From assembly GCF_002993885.1 (NCBI RefSeq), contig NZ_CM009578.1, positions 3,184,009 through 3,248,008 of the forward strand: a DNA stretch of 64,000 nt, in the 5' to 3' direction. This DNA is from Sphingopyxis lindanitolerans. Its GTDB lineage: Bacteria > Pseudomonadota > Alphaproteobacteria > Sphingomonadales > Sphingomonadaceae. A program made the translations under genes and the position numbers. The first letter of the stretch is position 1. Each line of letters starts with the position of its first letter. Below, piece after piece: positions 26,181 to 34,982 of this stretch. Below the pieces are notes generated by a model, which was given only the letters and a program-made list of their open reading frames with translations, was not told where the DNA came from and did not search any database.

Positions 26181-26999
26181 CTAGTCCCGGCGTCGGCCGA
26201 ATGCGCGTGGTTTTGAGGCCGGAGCAGCGCGAGGCGGCTTGGTGGGAGCATCGACGATCACCAGCGGACGTTTTTGTGCCAGCGACCGCTTCCACACCAA
26301 CGCGCGCCAACTCGCGATCGCCGCGGTGCCGAGCAGCGCGATCCAGCCGCCCCCGATCGCCGCGAGCAGCGTCCAAGCGTAGCGCGAAGGGATGGCGATC
26401 GCCATCAGCGCGGGCACGCAGGCGACGATGACGAGCGTCCCGGCGAGCGTCCACCAGCGCCCGCCGAGCTGCGCCAGCGCGAGCCCGATCGCCACATTGG
26501 TGAGCGCGAGCAGGATGAATTTCGCCGCGACCGGATAGGGCAGGCTCGCCATTGCGGGCGAATAATCCCCCGCGGTGAAGGCGGTCTGGATGTCGAAGAG
26601 CAGCCAATTTTCATAGCCGTCGCAAAAGGCGGCCAATATCGGCAAGGCGACGGCGAGCAGGACGGGCCGCAGCCGAAGCTCGCGTCCCAGGGCGACGAGC
26701 CCCGAACCAAGAAAGCCCGCATAGAGCAGCATATAGAGATAATCGCGTTCGTTGCCGGTGCGCATCGCCGCGAGGCGCGGCACTTGCGCCGGGTCGCTGT
26801 CGAGCCCGAAGATCGCGACGAGGTCGGCCTGGCCGCCCGCAAATTCGAACGCGAGGACGGGGGCGCCATAACCCGGCTCGACCGCATAGCCATTTTGGGG
26901 AAAGACCTGCCCCAGCGACAGGCCGAAAAGCAGCGCGGCGACGCCGAAGGCCAGGGTCAGCGCCCACCAGCGTGCCGCCGGCAGCGCCGCTGCGCTCAA
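26181..26999 (-). CDS. Multi-pass membrane protein downstream of zur, unknown function
   Basis: 272 aa with about six hydrophobic segments (first ALTLAFGVAALLFGLSLGQV, last about 205-225) and a Lys/Arg/Pro-rich cytoplasmic tail. The best start is TTG 26999, one base after the zur stop. No in-frame ATG precedes the first TM segment, and abutting genes suggest translational coupling. It would thus be the third gene of a merC-zur-membrane unit, and might be zinc-related by context. I recognise no family. Confidence 0.7.
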   Translation of the reverse strand: MSAAALPAARWWALTLAFGVAALLFGLSLGQVFPQNGYAVEPGYGAPVLAFEFAGGQADLVAIFGLDSDPAQVPRLAAMRTGNERDYLYMLLYAGFLGSGLVALGRELRLRPVLLAVALPILAAFCDGYENWLLFDIQTAFTAGDYSPAMASLPYPVAAKFILLALTNVAIGLALAQLGGRWWTLAGTLVIVACVPALMAIAIPSRYAWTLLAAIGGGWIALLGTAAIASWRALVWKRSLAQKRPLVIVDAPTKPPRAAPASKPRAFGRRRD

Positions 27000-27000
27000 C

Positions 27001-27465
27001 TTATTGGCACTCGGCGCATTTGCCGCGCACTTCGATCACCGGGCGCTCGGCGGCAAAGCCCGTTGCCTCGGCGGCGGCACGGACGCCGTCGGAAATCCGG
27101 TCATTGTCGACATGCACTGCGCTGCCGCAACTGTCGCAGATCAGGAAGATGCAGTCGTGAAGGCAGCCCGGATGGCTGTTCGCGACGAAGGCGTTGGCGC
27201 TCTCGACCCGGCGGACGAGGTTGGTCGCGACGAACAGGTCGAGGATGCGGTAAACGCTGTTCGGCGCGACGCGCTTACCGCGCTTTTGCGAGACGATGTC
27301 GGCGATCTCATAGGCGCTCGCGGGCTTGCCGATTTCGGCGACCGCGTCGAAGATCTGCGCGCGCATGTCGGTCCAGGCTTCGCCCGCGTGTTCAAGCGCG
27401 CCTTGCGCCGCCTTGGCGAGCGAGGCGCCGCTGGCCTCGATATGCGCATGATCATGCTTGCCCAT
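27001..27465 (-). CDS. zur: Zur, zinc-responsive Fur-family repressor
   Basis: 154 aa. A winged-helix DNA-binding domain (about 20-90; ASAYEIADIVSQ and VAPNSVYRILDL) is followed by a dimerisation domain with two structural-zinc CxxC pairs, CDSC (about 120) and CAEC at the extreme C-terminus, plus HPGCLHDC. The His-rich start KHDHAH is common in alphaproteobacterial Zur. I prefer ATG 27465 over an upstream ATG at 27510, because the sequence before it is not conserved in type. The MerC-domain gene lies 54 bp upstream on the same strand, so the two are probably co-transcribed and zinc-regulated. Confidence 0.85.
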   Translation of the reverse strand: MGKHDHAHIEASGASLAKAAQGALEHAGEAWTDMRAQIFDAVAEIGKPASAYEIADIVSQKRGKRVAPNSVYRILDLFVATNLVRRVESANAFVANSHPGCLHDCIFLICDSCGSAVHVDNDRISDGVRAAAEATGFAAERPVIEVRGKCAECQ

Positions 27466-27519
27466 GGCGATAATGTAGGGTGTTTGCGAGGCCGCCGCAA
27501 GCTGCGGCAAGCCCTTAGG

Positions 27520-27954
27520 TCAGCGATGCGCGCGGCGGTTGAGGTCGTGGCCGAGCGCGACGATCGCGACCCCGATCATCGTCGCCAGCACTTCGCTGCC
27601 GTCGTGCGGCCGCGACAGTGCGCCCGCCATCATGCCAAGCCCGAAACAGCCGACCCCGAACGGCATCATATAGCCGTGACTGAGCACGCCCGAGAGCAAG
27701 GTCACCAGCGCGAAGCCGATCGCGATGGCAAGGCCGACCTCGTGAAAAAGATGGTTTTCGAGGAACACGCCGCCAACCGAGGCGATCGATGCGAAGAAGA
27801 TCGTCGTGGCGAGGCAGTGGACGAGGCACAGCCCCGACAGCCCCATCGCGAGCTGGTCGCCCGACAGCGAGGTAACCGGCCGCGAATCGCGCGCAGCCCG
27901 CACCAGCGCGCCGAGGCGCGGCCAGGCATGGCTGTGATTGGCGATGTGGGTCAC
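27520..27954 (-). CDS. MerC-domain membrane protein
   Basis: Four hydrophobic segments follow a His-rich N-terminus (HIANHSHAW). The first carries the paired cysteines typical of MerC in GLCLVHCLAT, which in mercury transport bind the metal. The GTG start at 27954 is preceded by GGAG at about 7 nt and gives 144 aa, the usual MerC length. Longer frames from ATG 27996 or 28023 lack good ribosome sites. No mercury-resistance genes are nearby. Being immediately upstream of zur, it more likely serves in zinc or general metal transport (inference). An AT-rich stretch with TGTTAT/ATATCA half-sites lies just upstream. Confidence 0.75.
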   Translation of the reverse strand: MTHIANHSHAWPRLGALVRAARDSRPVTSLSGDQLAMGLSGLCLVHCLATTIFFASIASVGGVFLENHLFHEVGLAIAIGFALVTLLSGVLSHGYMMPFGVGCFGLGMMAGALSRPHDGSEVLATMIGVAIVALGHDLNRRAHR

Positions 27955-28124
27955 CCGATTCTCCGCTGGGTCCAATGATCCGCTTTGATATGGCATAACA
28001 TGACCCAGGTTACAATATCTCATTGTGTGGGATTTCCGCTTTTCCCTTCGTCCCTGCGCAGGCGCTGGCAACCTTGTGCGACGCCGATAGCGGCCGCCAC
28101 CTGTGCGGGGACGAGGGCTGAAAA

Positions 28125-28805
28125 CTAGGCCGTCCGATAATCCGCGGTAACCGCCCCCGCCGCCGCCAGTTCCGCCTCATGGCTTTCCTCGCGCCAATTC
28201 TCGAGCAGCGCCTGTCGCTCCCATTCGAGCATCGCCGGATGGGCGAGGATATGGTCGACCCATGCCTGACCGGCGCCAACGTCGAGGCCATAGGTGCGGA
28301 TGCGGAAAGCGACCGGGGCAAAGAAGGCGTCGGCCGCACCGAAGCGGTGGCCCGCCAGCCACGGACCGCCGAACCTCGCCAGGCCTTCCTCGAACAATTC
28401 GCGGACACGGGTGACGTTGCTTCGCAGCGCATCGGACATCGGCTTGGGCTTCACCCGCACGCCGACGTTCATCGGGCAATCGCCCCGCAGCGCCGAAAAG
28501 CCGCTGTGCATCTCGGCGACCGCGCACCCTGCCCAGGCGCGTGCGTCGGGGTCGGCGGGCCAAACCCCCTCATGCCGGTCCGCCAGATAGAGAGTGATGC
28601 CGAGCGAGTCGTAAATCGTCCGCCCTTCGTGAAGCAGCGCCGGAACCTGTCCGGTCGGCGAAAAGCTGCGGAAAGCGTCGTAATTGACCGGCGCGGCGAA
28701 TGGCTCGATCCGATCCTCGAACGCGATGCCCAACGCCCGCATCAGCACCCAGGGGCGCAGCGACCAGCTCGAATAATTGCGGTTCGCGGTGATCAGCACA
28801 TACAT
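28125..28805 (-). CDS. Glutathione S-transferase family protein
   Basis: 226 aa. A thioredoxin-like N-terminal domain (about 1-80) has the glutathione-site segment ANRNYSSWSLRPWVLMRAL and the cis-proline motif GQVPALLHEG with ESD-equivalent YDSLGITLYLAD. An all-helical C-terminal domain follows. AGGAG lies 8 nt before ATG 28805. It could be a maleylacetoacetate-isomerase or YfcF-like GST. No aromatic-degradation genes are adjacent, so the role is open. It lies alone between merC and the serine hydrolase. Confidence 0.85.
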   Translation of the reverse strand: MYVLITANRNYSSWSLRPWVLMRALGIAFEDRIEPFAAPVNYDAFRSFSPTGQVPALLHEGRTIYDSLGITLYLADRHEGVWPADPDARAWAGCAVAEMHSGFSALRGDCPMNVGVRVKPKPMSDALRSNVTRVRELFEEGLARFGGPWLAGHRFGAADAFFAPVAFRIRTYGLDVGAGQAWVDHILAHPAMLEWERQALLENWREESHEAELAAAGAVTADYRTA

Positions 28806-28876
28806 GCTTCGCGCTCCTGACGGGCGATGGGGGTGCGCGCCTGATACACGGGCAGCGGAGCGAGCGCCAAGAGGGA

Positions 28877-30184
28877 TTACCCTTTCGGATCCTCGACCAT
28901 CGGCTTGACCGCGGCGGCCCCGCCCGTCGGCGGGGGCAGTTCGCTGAGGTCGAGCCAGCGCGCGCCCTCGCGTTTGTGATAGCTGTCGATCGCCGCGAAC
29001 GGGATGCGGAAGGGAAATCCCCAATCGCTGTTCCACAGGGCCACGACGCCCGTCCGCGTCGCCGGTTCGAAAATCATCGTCGCACGATAGCCCGAAACCG
29101 CCCCCGAATGGCCTTCGAGCTTGTGGCCTTCATAGGTAAAGCTCCGCCAGCCCAGACCATAGCCGGCATCACTGATGGTCTGCCGCAAAGCGCCGCCATA
29201 GGGGCGCGCCGTGCCGACGCGAGGTTGGTGGGCAAGGTTCAGCACCGTGTTCGGCAGCACATCGGGGCGGTTTCCCATCATCGCCTGCATCCAGGTGGCG
29301 AAATCGACGATATCGCTTTCGACGCCCGCGGCGGCGGGAACGCGCCAATAGGCTTCCTTGACCGGGAGTGGGTGCCCGTTGCGATAGGGTCTGGCCCAAT
29401 CTTTGGCGCCCGTCAGCCGCGCCATCCCATATCCCGCGCCGACCATGCCGAGCGGGCGGAACAATCGATCCTCGACCGCATCGGCGAAAGCCTTGTTCGC
29501 GGCCTCACCCAATATCTCGCTCGCGGCATCGAAGGCGACGTTCTGATAGGTGTGGCAGGTGCCGGGTTCGCATTGCAGCGGCGCGGTGCCAAGGCTCGCG
29601 CGCAGCAGCCGGGGACTCTGGCCTTCCTCCAGTTTCTCGTCATAGGCATTTTTGGTGAGGCCGGTGCGTTGGGAAAGCAGTTGGGCGAGCGTTACCCGCG
29701 TCTCGGCGCCGCCCGGCAGGCGCAGCGACGTGCGCCAGGTGGTGATCGGACGATCGAGGTCGATGGTGCCGTCGGTCGCCAGCGCCGCCGCCAGCGCCCC
29801 CGTTGCGGTTTTGGAAACCGAGGCCCAGCGGAACAGCGTATGCGGTGTTACCGGCGCTCCGGTCGAGGCGTCGGCGACGCCATAGGTGCGCACGAAGCGC
29901 AATTCGCCGTCTTCGACCACTGCCACCGCCAGCCCTGCCATTTCGGGTCGCTGCGAAAGGGCGGACAATTGCCCGTCGAGCGCGCGATAGTCGATCCGTC
30001 CGCGCCATTCCGCGGGCGTGTCGGGCAGGTTTTCCGCGGCCTTGATCGGGATCGGGACACTGGCAAGCGGTTGGCCGCCGCCAAAGGCGTGAAGACCAAA
30101 CCAGCCGGCCGACCCCAACGCGACGACCGCGATGAGACCAAGAAAAACGCGCAGCACGGACGTGTGATTAGATGGCGACCTCAT
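28877..30184 (-). CDS. Serine hydrolase, beta-lactamase/PBP fold (S12)
   Basis: 435 aa. An N-terminal membrane anchor or signal segment (about 8-33; [19 protein letters not shown]) is followed by a class C fold: SxxK as SVSK (about 133-136), the Tyr motif as YQN (about 223) and HSGAVSGY in place of KTG. Probably an envelope esterase or DD-peptidase-like enzyme rather than a true beta-lactamase. Its start lies 17 nt inside the 3' end of scoB, so it is the last gene of the scoA-phosphatase-scoB operon. Confidence 0.85.
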   Translation of the reverse strand: MRSPSNHTSVLRVFLGLIAVVALGSAGWFGLHAFGGGQPLASVPIPIKAAENLPDTPAEWRGRIDYRALDGQLSALSQRPEMAGLAVAVVEDGELRFVRTYGVADASTGAPVTPHTLFRWASVSKTATGALAAALATDGTIDLDRPITTWRTSLRLPGGAETRVTLAQLLSQRTGLTKNAYDEKLEEGQSPRLLRASLGTAPLQCEPGTCHTYQNVAFDAASEILGEAANKAFADAVEDRLFRPLGMVGAGYGMARLTGAKDWARPYRNGHPLPVKEAYWRVPAAAGVESDIVDFATWMQAMMGNRPDVLPNTVLNLAHQPRVGTARPYGGALRQTISDAGYGLGWRSFTYEGHKLEGHSGAVSGYRATMIFEPATRTGVVALWNSDWGFPFRIPFAAIDSYHKREGARWLDLSELPPPTGGAAAVKPMVEDPKG

Positions 30185-30809
30185 AATTGGCGGTCGTCTT
30201 AGCGGCGACTTCTTCCGCCGTCACCCCCGGCGCGAGCTCGATCAGCTTGAATGGGCTGGCGTGGTCGGCGCGCTTGAATACCGCGAGGTCGGTAATGATC
30301 ATGTCGACGACATTCTTGCCGGTCAGCGGCAGGGTGCACGCCGGGATGAATTTCGCGCCGCCGTCCTTGGCGTTGTGCTCCATCACGACGATGATCTTCT
30401 TGACCCCGGCGACCAGGTCCATCGCGCCGCCCATGCCCTTGATCATCTTGCCGGGAACCATCCAGTTGGCGAGGTCGCCATTTTCGGCGACTTCCATGCC
30501 GCCCAGAACGGCGAGGTCGATATGCCCGCCGCGGATCATCGCAAAACTCTGTTCCGACCCGAAATAGGCGGTTTGCGGCACCTCGCTGATCGTCTGCTTG
30601 CCGGCGTTGATCAGGTCGGGATCCTCGTCGCCGTCGAAGGGAAAGGGGCCGATGCCGAGCATGCCGTTCTCGGATTGCAGCGTCACCGTCATTCCCGCGG
30701 GCACATGGTTGGCGACCAGCGTCGGAATGCCGATGCCGAGGTTGACATAATAGCCGTCCTCCAGCTCCTTCGCGGCGCGCGCCGCCATATCATCACGCGT
30801 CCAGGCCAT
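30168..30809 (-). CDS. scoB: 3-oxoacid CoA-transferase subunit B
   Basis: Beta subunit of the succinyl-CoA:3-ketoacid CoA-transferase, which activates acetoacetate in ketone-body use. 213 aa. The catalytic glutamate is in QSENGMLG (about residue 47), preceded by the family segment [15 protein letters not shown]. The start codon directly abuts the stop of the phosphatase gene (TAAATG). Normally scoB follows scoA directly; here a phosphatase gene lies between them. The divergent LysR gene at 32514 is the probable regulator. Confidence 0.93.
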   Translation of the reverse strand: MAWTRDDMAARAAKELEDGYYVNLGIGIPTLVANHVPAGMTVTLQSENGMLGIGPFPFDGDEDPDLINAGKQTISEVPQTAYFGSEQSFAMIRGGHIDLAVLGGMEVAENGDLANWMVPGKMIKGMGGAMDLVAGVKKIIVVMEHNAKDGGAKFIPACTLPLTGKNVVDMIITDLAVFKRADHASPFKLIELAPGVTAEEVAAKTTANYEVAI

Positions 30810-31712
30810 TTACTTGGGCTCCCATTGCTTGTCGGAGGGGAAGATGTCGGCAAATCCACCGCGGATCGACGGACCATAGACGGGGTTCGACAACAGGAAC
30901 CAGCCATGACCCCAAAGGTCGGCGATCGGGCCGCTGGTCGCCAGCGTCTTGCGACCTTCGACCGACAGGTCGCGCGCGTTGAACGCCTGCGCGAAATCGC
31001 CGAGCTGGTCGCCGCCCATCGCGATCACGCACCAGCGCGACGCGATCAGCGCGCGGCGGCCGTCCTTGCTCGCGCCGTCGGGGGTGTCGCCCATCAGGAA
31101 CAGGGTTTCGCCATGCTTGAAGTCGCCGAGCCCGGCGGCGCGCAGCGTATCCTCGCTGCCCTTCGCATTGGCGGCGGTGCGGTTGGTGTTGACGATCACC
31201 GTCACCCCGGCGCCACGCATCACCTTCACGGCGTCGATCACGCCGGGCATCGCAATCGCCTTGCCCGTGCCGGTCTTTTCCCACTGGTCCCAGACCGCGG
31301 GGTCGAAATCCTGATGCTGCTCGGCGAAATAGCGCATCGCGCCGAGGTTCCAGATCAACGTCTCGTCGGCGTCGAACACCGCGGCGAGCGGCTTGTCGCC
31401 GCAATCGTCGAAACGCGGCGCGGCGAGCGTCGATCCCTCGGCGAGAACGACCTGGCGATGCGGTGCGGCCGAGATGGCGACCGCGCGCACATAGGATGCG
31501 AGCGCGCGATAGACCTGCGCCGACGCGACCGCCCCCTCGGCCGAACCATAGAGCCATTGCTGGCCTGCGGGTGGCGAGGTCGGGGTCGGCTTTTCCCCGA
31601 CCTGCGAAGCGATGACATCGGCGCTCGGCGGCTTGGGCGCGGTCTGGGGTGCGCTCTGGGTCGAGGCGCAGCCCGCGAGCATCAGGCCGGCGGCGAAGGC
31701 AAGGCCGCGCAT
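30810..31712 (-). CDS. Lipoprotein acid phosphatase, HAD family (e(P4)-like)
   Basis: A 300-aa lipoprotein: signal with lipobox LAGC (Cys15). The HAD phosphatase core has VFDADETLIWNLG as motif I, NTNRTAAN as motif II and MGDTPDG for the late acidic motif. The class B/C acid-phosphatase lipoproteins dephosphorylate nucleotides at the outer membrane. ATG 31712 overlaps the scoA stop (TGATG), and its own stop abuts scoB, so it is translationally wedged between the two CoA-transferase subunits. That arrangement is odd because the phosphatase is exported and the transferase cytoplasmic. Confidence 0.88.
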   Translation of the reverse strand: MRGLAFAAGLMLAGCASTQSAPQTAPKPPSADVIASQVGEKPTPTSPPAGQQWLYGSAEGAVASAQVYRALASYVRAVAISAAPHRQVVLAEGSTLAAPRFDDCGDKPLAAVFDADETLIWNLGAMRYFAEQHQDFDPAVWDQWEKTGTGKAIAMPGVIDAVKVMRGAGVTVIVNTNRTAANAKGSEDTLRAAGLGDFKHGETLFLMGDTPDGASKDGRRALIASRWCVIAMGGDQLGDFAQAFNARDLSVEGRKTLATSGPIADLWGHGWFLLSNPVYGPSIRGGFADIFPSDKQWEPK

Positions 31713-32422
31713 CACGCCGCTTCCCGCGGGCGCACGGTGCGGAATTCGATCCTCTTGTCGTAAGGCGCACCGACGATCATGCGTTTGACATAGATGCCGG
31801 GCAGGTGGATCGCGTCGGGATCGAGGCTGCCGGTGGGCACGATTTCCTCGACCTCGGCGACGCAGATCTTCGCCGCGGTCGCCATCGGCTGGTTGAAGTT
31901 GCGTGCGGTCTTGCGGAAGATGAGGTTGCCGCTCTCGTCGGCCTTCCATCCCTTGATGATCGCCAGATCGGCGAAGATGCCGCGTTCGAGAATATAATCC
32001 TGTCCGTCGAAATTTTTCACTTCCTTGCCCTCGGCGATGAGGGTGCCGACGCCGGTCTTGGTATAGAAGCCGGGAATACCCGCGCCGCCCGCGCGGCAGC
32101 GTTCGGCGAGCGTGCCCTGCGGGCAGAATTCGACCTCCAGCTCGCCCGCCAGATATTGCCGCTCGAACTCCTTGTTCTCGCCAACATAGGAGGCGATCAT
32201 CTTCTTGATCTGCTTGCTGCGGAGCAGCTTGCCGAGGCCTTCGCCATCGATGCCGGCATTGTTGCTGGCGAGGGTGAGATTCTTGACGCCCGCGTCGCGG
32301 ATCGCGTCGATCAGCCGTTCGGGGATGCCGCAGAGGCCGAAACCGCCCGCGCAGATATGCATTCCGTCGAAGAGCAGTCCGTCGAGCGCGGCAGCGGCGT
32401 CGGAATAGCGCTTGTTCCCCAT
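31712..32422 (-). CDS. scoA: 3-oxoacid CoA-transferase subunit A
   Basis: Alpha subunit, 236 aa. The CoA-binding glycine region [13 protein letters not shown] is at about 25-37, with CPQGTLAER near 115 and the [11 protein letters not shown] segment near 175. The AAGGAGG ribosome site 7 nt before ATG 32422 decides the start; a longer frame from 32488 is less likely. First gene of the scoA-phosphatase-scoB-serine hydrolase operon, divergent from a LysR regulator 91 bp away. Confidence 0.93.
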   Translation of the reverse strand: MGNKRYSDAAAALDGLLFDGMHICAGGFGLCGIPERLIDAIRDAGVKNLTLASNNAGIDGEGLGKLLRSKQIKKMIASYVGENKEFERQYLAGELEVEFCPQGTLAERCRAGGAGIPGFYTKTGVGTLIAEGKEVKNFDGQDYILERGIFADLAIIKGWKADESGNLIFRKTARNFNQPMATAAKICVAEVEEIVPTGSLDPDAIHLPGIYVKRMIVGAPYDKRIEFRTVRPREAA

Positions 32423-32472
32423 GAAACGGCCTCCTTGGTGGGTGAGTGCGCGCGACCTTGGCGCATCTGACA

Positions 32473-32509
32473 TATCAATTCTAATCATAGTGTTTTTAGC
32501 TTATTGATA
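32473..32509. promoter_or_regulatory. Inverted repeat TATCAAT-N23-ATTGATA in the scoA/LysR gap
   Basis: Exact 7-bp arms at 32473-32479 and 32503-32509 flank an AT-rich 23-bp centre, in an intergenic stretch that is much richer in A+T than its surroundings. It overlaps the promoters of both divergent genes and ends 4 bp before the LysR start codon, so it suits autoregulation plus control of the sco operon. Confidence 0.5.
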
Positions 32510-32513
32510 AACA

Positions 32514-33416
32514 ATGTCGATCAATAGAATCGCCTTCTATCACCTCGAAACCCTGCTCTGGATCGACCGGCTCGGCACCTTTTCGGCCGCCGCCGAGCGG
32601 CTCAACACGACCCAGCCCGCGGTGTCGGCGCGGATGCGCGAACTGGAACAGCGGCTGGGGACGGCGCTGTTTCGCCGCGACGGGCGCACCATGTCGCTGA
32701 CCCCTGCGGGCCGCAAGCTGGTGCGCGACTGCGCGCCGCTGCTCCGCGACATGGAGCGGGCGCTGCTCGGCAGCGGCGGTTTCGCCGAGGCGAGCGGGGT
32801 GGTGCGGATCGGCGCGGGCGAGATCGCGGCGGCGAGCTGCCTGCCGCCCTTCGTCGCGGCGCTGAAGGAGGAGATGCCGGGGGTCGGGCTGGAGATCGAG
32901 ATCGACCTGACCGCGAACCTGATTCAACAACTGCTCACCGGCCGCACCGACATGGCCTTTGCCGCCGGACCGGTCGCGCATCCGGCGCTGATGTCGCGCC
33001 CGATCGGCAAGGTCGCGCTGGTCTGGCTCGCCAGCCCGGCGGTCGCCGCAGCCTTCGGCGCGGGGGACGAAGCCCCGCCGGTGCCGGTCTGGTCGCTCGC
33101 CAGCCATTCGCCGATCCACGGGCGGATGCGCGATGCGATCGACGCCTCGCGCATCGCGCCGCGCTCGCTCAACCTGTGCAACAATGCCCGGATGATGATC
33201 GACATCGCGCTTGCCGATGGTGGGGTCGGCATCTTTCCCGAACCGATGGTGCGCGGCGAGGTGTCGCGCGGCGCGCTCGTCGAACTTGCCGGGATGCCGC
33301 CACCGGCGCCGGTCGAATTCCACGTCGCGATGCGCGTCGCCGATACCGAGCCGGTGCTGGTGCGGATCTTCGAGCAGGCGGCGCGCCTGCGCATCGCACC
33401 GGGGCTGGAGGGGTAA
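32514..33416 (+). CDS. LysR family regulator, probable regulator of the sco operon
   Basis: 300 aa. An HTH occupies residues about 5-65 (LGTFSAAAERLNTTQPAVSARMRELEQ as the recognition region, quoted in parts), followed by a type 2 periplasmic-binding-like effector domain. It is divergent from scoA, with an inverted repeat between. The inducer is unknown; acetoacetate or a related acid would fit (inference). Confidence 0.92.
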   Translation: MSINRIAFYHLETLLWIDRLGTFSAAAERLNTTQPAVSARMRELEQRLGTALFRRDGRTMSLTPAGRKLVRDCAPLLRDMERALLGSGGFAEASGVVRIGAGEIAAASCLPPFVAALKEEMPGVGLEIEIDLTANLIQQLLTGRTDMAFAAGPVAHPALMSRPIGKVALVWLASPAVAAAFGAGDEAPPVPVWSLASHSPIHGRMRDAIDASRIAPRSLNLCNNARMMIDIALADGGVGIFPEPMVRGEVSRGALVELAGMPPPAPVEFHVAMRVADTEPVLVRIFEQAARLRIAPGLEG

Positions 33417-33454
33417 CGGCGCGCGCGAAGCCGCAATGCCGCCTTTGCAGCCCC

Positions 33455-34261
33455 CTAACCAAAGGCGTAAGCGTCCATCGCCAGCACGGCATAGGTCACG
33501 CTGTCGTGCAGGCGCTTCGCCTTCAGGGTGCCATCCTCCGCGCCCGCGCCCATCGCGACGAATAGCGGCAGGATATGGTCGGGCGTCGGATGATTGTCGC
33601 GGCCGTGCGGGGCGCGCTCGATTGCGCCGAGCACATCATCGATCGCGCCCGCCGCCAGGCGGTCGGCGATCCAACTGGTGAAATCGCGGACCCACGCCGG
33701 CGCGGGAGCGTCGATCGGCGGGCGCGCGGCGGCATAGGCGCGCAGATTGTGCGTGATGCTGCCCGAACCGACGATCAGCACGCCTTCGTCGCGCAAGGGC
33801 GCGAGCGCCTGTCCGAGCGCATAATGCCATTCGGGCGCGGCGTATGAGGCGATCGAAAGCTGGACGACCGGAATGTCGGCGGCGGGATAGATCAGCGACA
33901 GCGGCACCCAGGCGCCATGGTCGAGTCCGCGTTCGGGATCGGCGGCGACGGTCAGGCCATGCCCGGCCATAAGCGCGACGACGCGCTCCGCCAGCGCCGG
34001 ATCGCCCGGCGCGGGATAGCGCATCGCGAACATTGCGTCGGGAAAGCCCCCGAAATCGTGAATCGTCGGCGGCGCGGGTGAAGCGGTGACGGTCGTACGG
34101 CCGCCCTCGAACGCCGCGTCATGATGCGCCGACACGACCAGGACAGCGCGCGGACGCGGCAGATCGGCACCCAGCCCGGCGAGGAAGCTCCGCGCCGGGC
34201 TGGGCTCGAGCGCCATCATCGGCGAGCCGTGCGAAACGAAAAGGCTCGGCAGACGGCGCAT
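33455..34261 (-). CDS. DODA-type extradiol ring-opening dioxygenase (YgiD-like)
   Basis: 268 aa, class III extradiol dioxygenase fold. Candidate metal histidines are in FVSHGSPMM (H10), SAHHDA (about 46) and LDHGAWVP (about 114), with SITHNLR near 170. The family includes 4,5-DOPA dioxygenase YgiD and plant DODA; the natural bacterial substrate is often unknown. It lies 4 bp downstream of wrbA and in the pirin-wrbA group, which suggests handling of quinones or catechols. Confidence 0.88.
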   Translation of the reverse strand: MRRLPSLFVSHGSPMMALEPSPARSFLAGLGADLPRPRAVLVVSAHHDAAFEGGRTTVTASPAPPTIHDFGGFPDAMFAMRYPAPGDPALAERVVALMAGHGLTVAADPERGLDHGAWVPLSLIYPAADIPVVQLSIASYAAPEWHYALGQALAPLRDEGVLIVGSGSITHNLRAYAAARPPIDAPAPAWVRDFTSWIADRLAAGAIDDVLGAIERAPHGRDNHPTPDHILPLFVAMGAGAEDGTLKAKRLHDSVTYAVLAMDAYAFG

Positions 34262-34265
34262 CGGA

Positions 34266-34871
34266 TCAGGCGATCAGTTTCGCGGCCGTCCGCGCGACCC
34301 GGTCGCCCAGATAGCGCGCGCCGCCCAGATCGGCTTCGCTCGGCTGGCGCGAGCCGTCGCCATCGGCGATCGTCGTCGCGCCATAGGGCGCGCCGCCCTT
34401 CACTTCGTCGACGCCCATCTGGCCGGCATAGCCATAGTCGAGCCCGACGATCGTCAGCCCGAAGTGGAGCAGGTTGGTGAGGACCGAGAACAGCGTCGTT
34501 TCCTGTCCGCCATGCTGCGATGCGGAGGAGGTAAAGGCGGCGCCGACCTTGCCGTTCAGCTTGCCCTGCGCCCAGACGCCGCCGGCGGTGTCCCAAAAGC
34601 TCGCCATCTGGCTGGACATGCGGCCAAAGCGCGTCGGGGTGCCAACGACGATCGCGTCATAATGCGCCAGCTCGTTGGGATCGCTCAGCAGCGGGTGCGC
34701 GGTGTCGGTCTTGAAACCCGCCGCCTGCACCACCGCCGTGGGCGCGGTTTCGGCGACGCGGCGGATATCGACCTCGGCGCCCGCGGCGCGCGCGCCCTCG
34801 GCGACCGCGTCGGCCATCGCCTCGATATGACCATAGCTCGAATAATAAAGCACCAATATCTTAGCCATCAT
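34266..34871 (-). CDS. wrbA: NAD(P)H:quinone oxidoreductase WrbA
   Basis: A flavodoxin-like FMN protein that reduces quinones by two electrons, avoiding semiquinones. 201 aa. The FMN phosphate loop is [12 protein letters not shown] (about 9-20), [12 protein letters not shown] lies near 79 and [13 protein letters not shown] near 115. ATG 34871 or ATG 34868 is possible. It sits between the dioxygenase (4 bp downstream) and pirin, a set commonly found together and often controlled by a nearby LysR protein. Confidence 0.95.
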   Translation of the reverse strand: MMAKILVLYYSSYGHIEAMADAVAEGARAAGAEVDIRRVAETAPTAVVQAAGFKTDTAHPLLSDPNELAHYDAIVVGTPTRFGRMSSQMASFWDTAGGVWAQGKLNGKVGAAFTSSASQHGGQETTLFSVLTNLLHFGLTIVGLDYGYAGQMGVDEVKGGAPYGATTIADGDGSRQPSEADLGGARYLGDRVARTAAKLIA

Positions 34872-34950
34872 TCTATCCTTTCGGGGGTGAAAACCGGAAA
34901 AACGGGGTGGGCCGCCGCCAGGGAGGGGGAAGGGCGGCGGCCCGGGAGTT

Positions 34951-34972
34951 CCCCTCCCGCTGGCGGGAGGGG
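34951..34972. terminator. GC hairpin between pirin and wrbA
   Basis: A perfect 10-bp stem (CCCCTCCCGC / GCGGGAGGGG) with a 2-base loop, 11 bp after the pirin stop codon. There is no T-run, so it may be an attenuator, RNA-stability element or short repeat rather than a true terminator. Confidence 0.45.
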
Positions 34973-34982
34973 AGGGGGCTCG

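Noticed and set aside
24512..26431. A 639-codon plus-strand open frame
   Set aside because: Antisense of the fumarase gene, with the typical His/Arg/Asp-rich shadow composition, and it runs through a palindromic repeat.
27985..28023. Zur box upstream of merC
   Set aside because: Only loose TGTTAT/ATATCA half-sites are present and the match is too weak for a separate feature.
28877..30184. True class C beta-lactamase (resistance gene)
   Set aside because: SxxK and YxN are present, but the KTG motif is replaced by HSG, so an esterase or DD-peptidase-like role is more likely.
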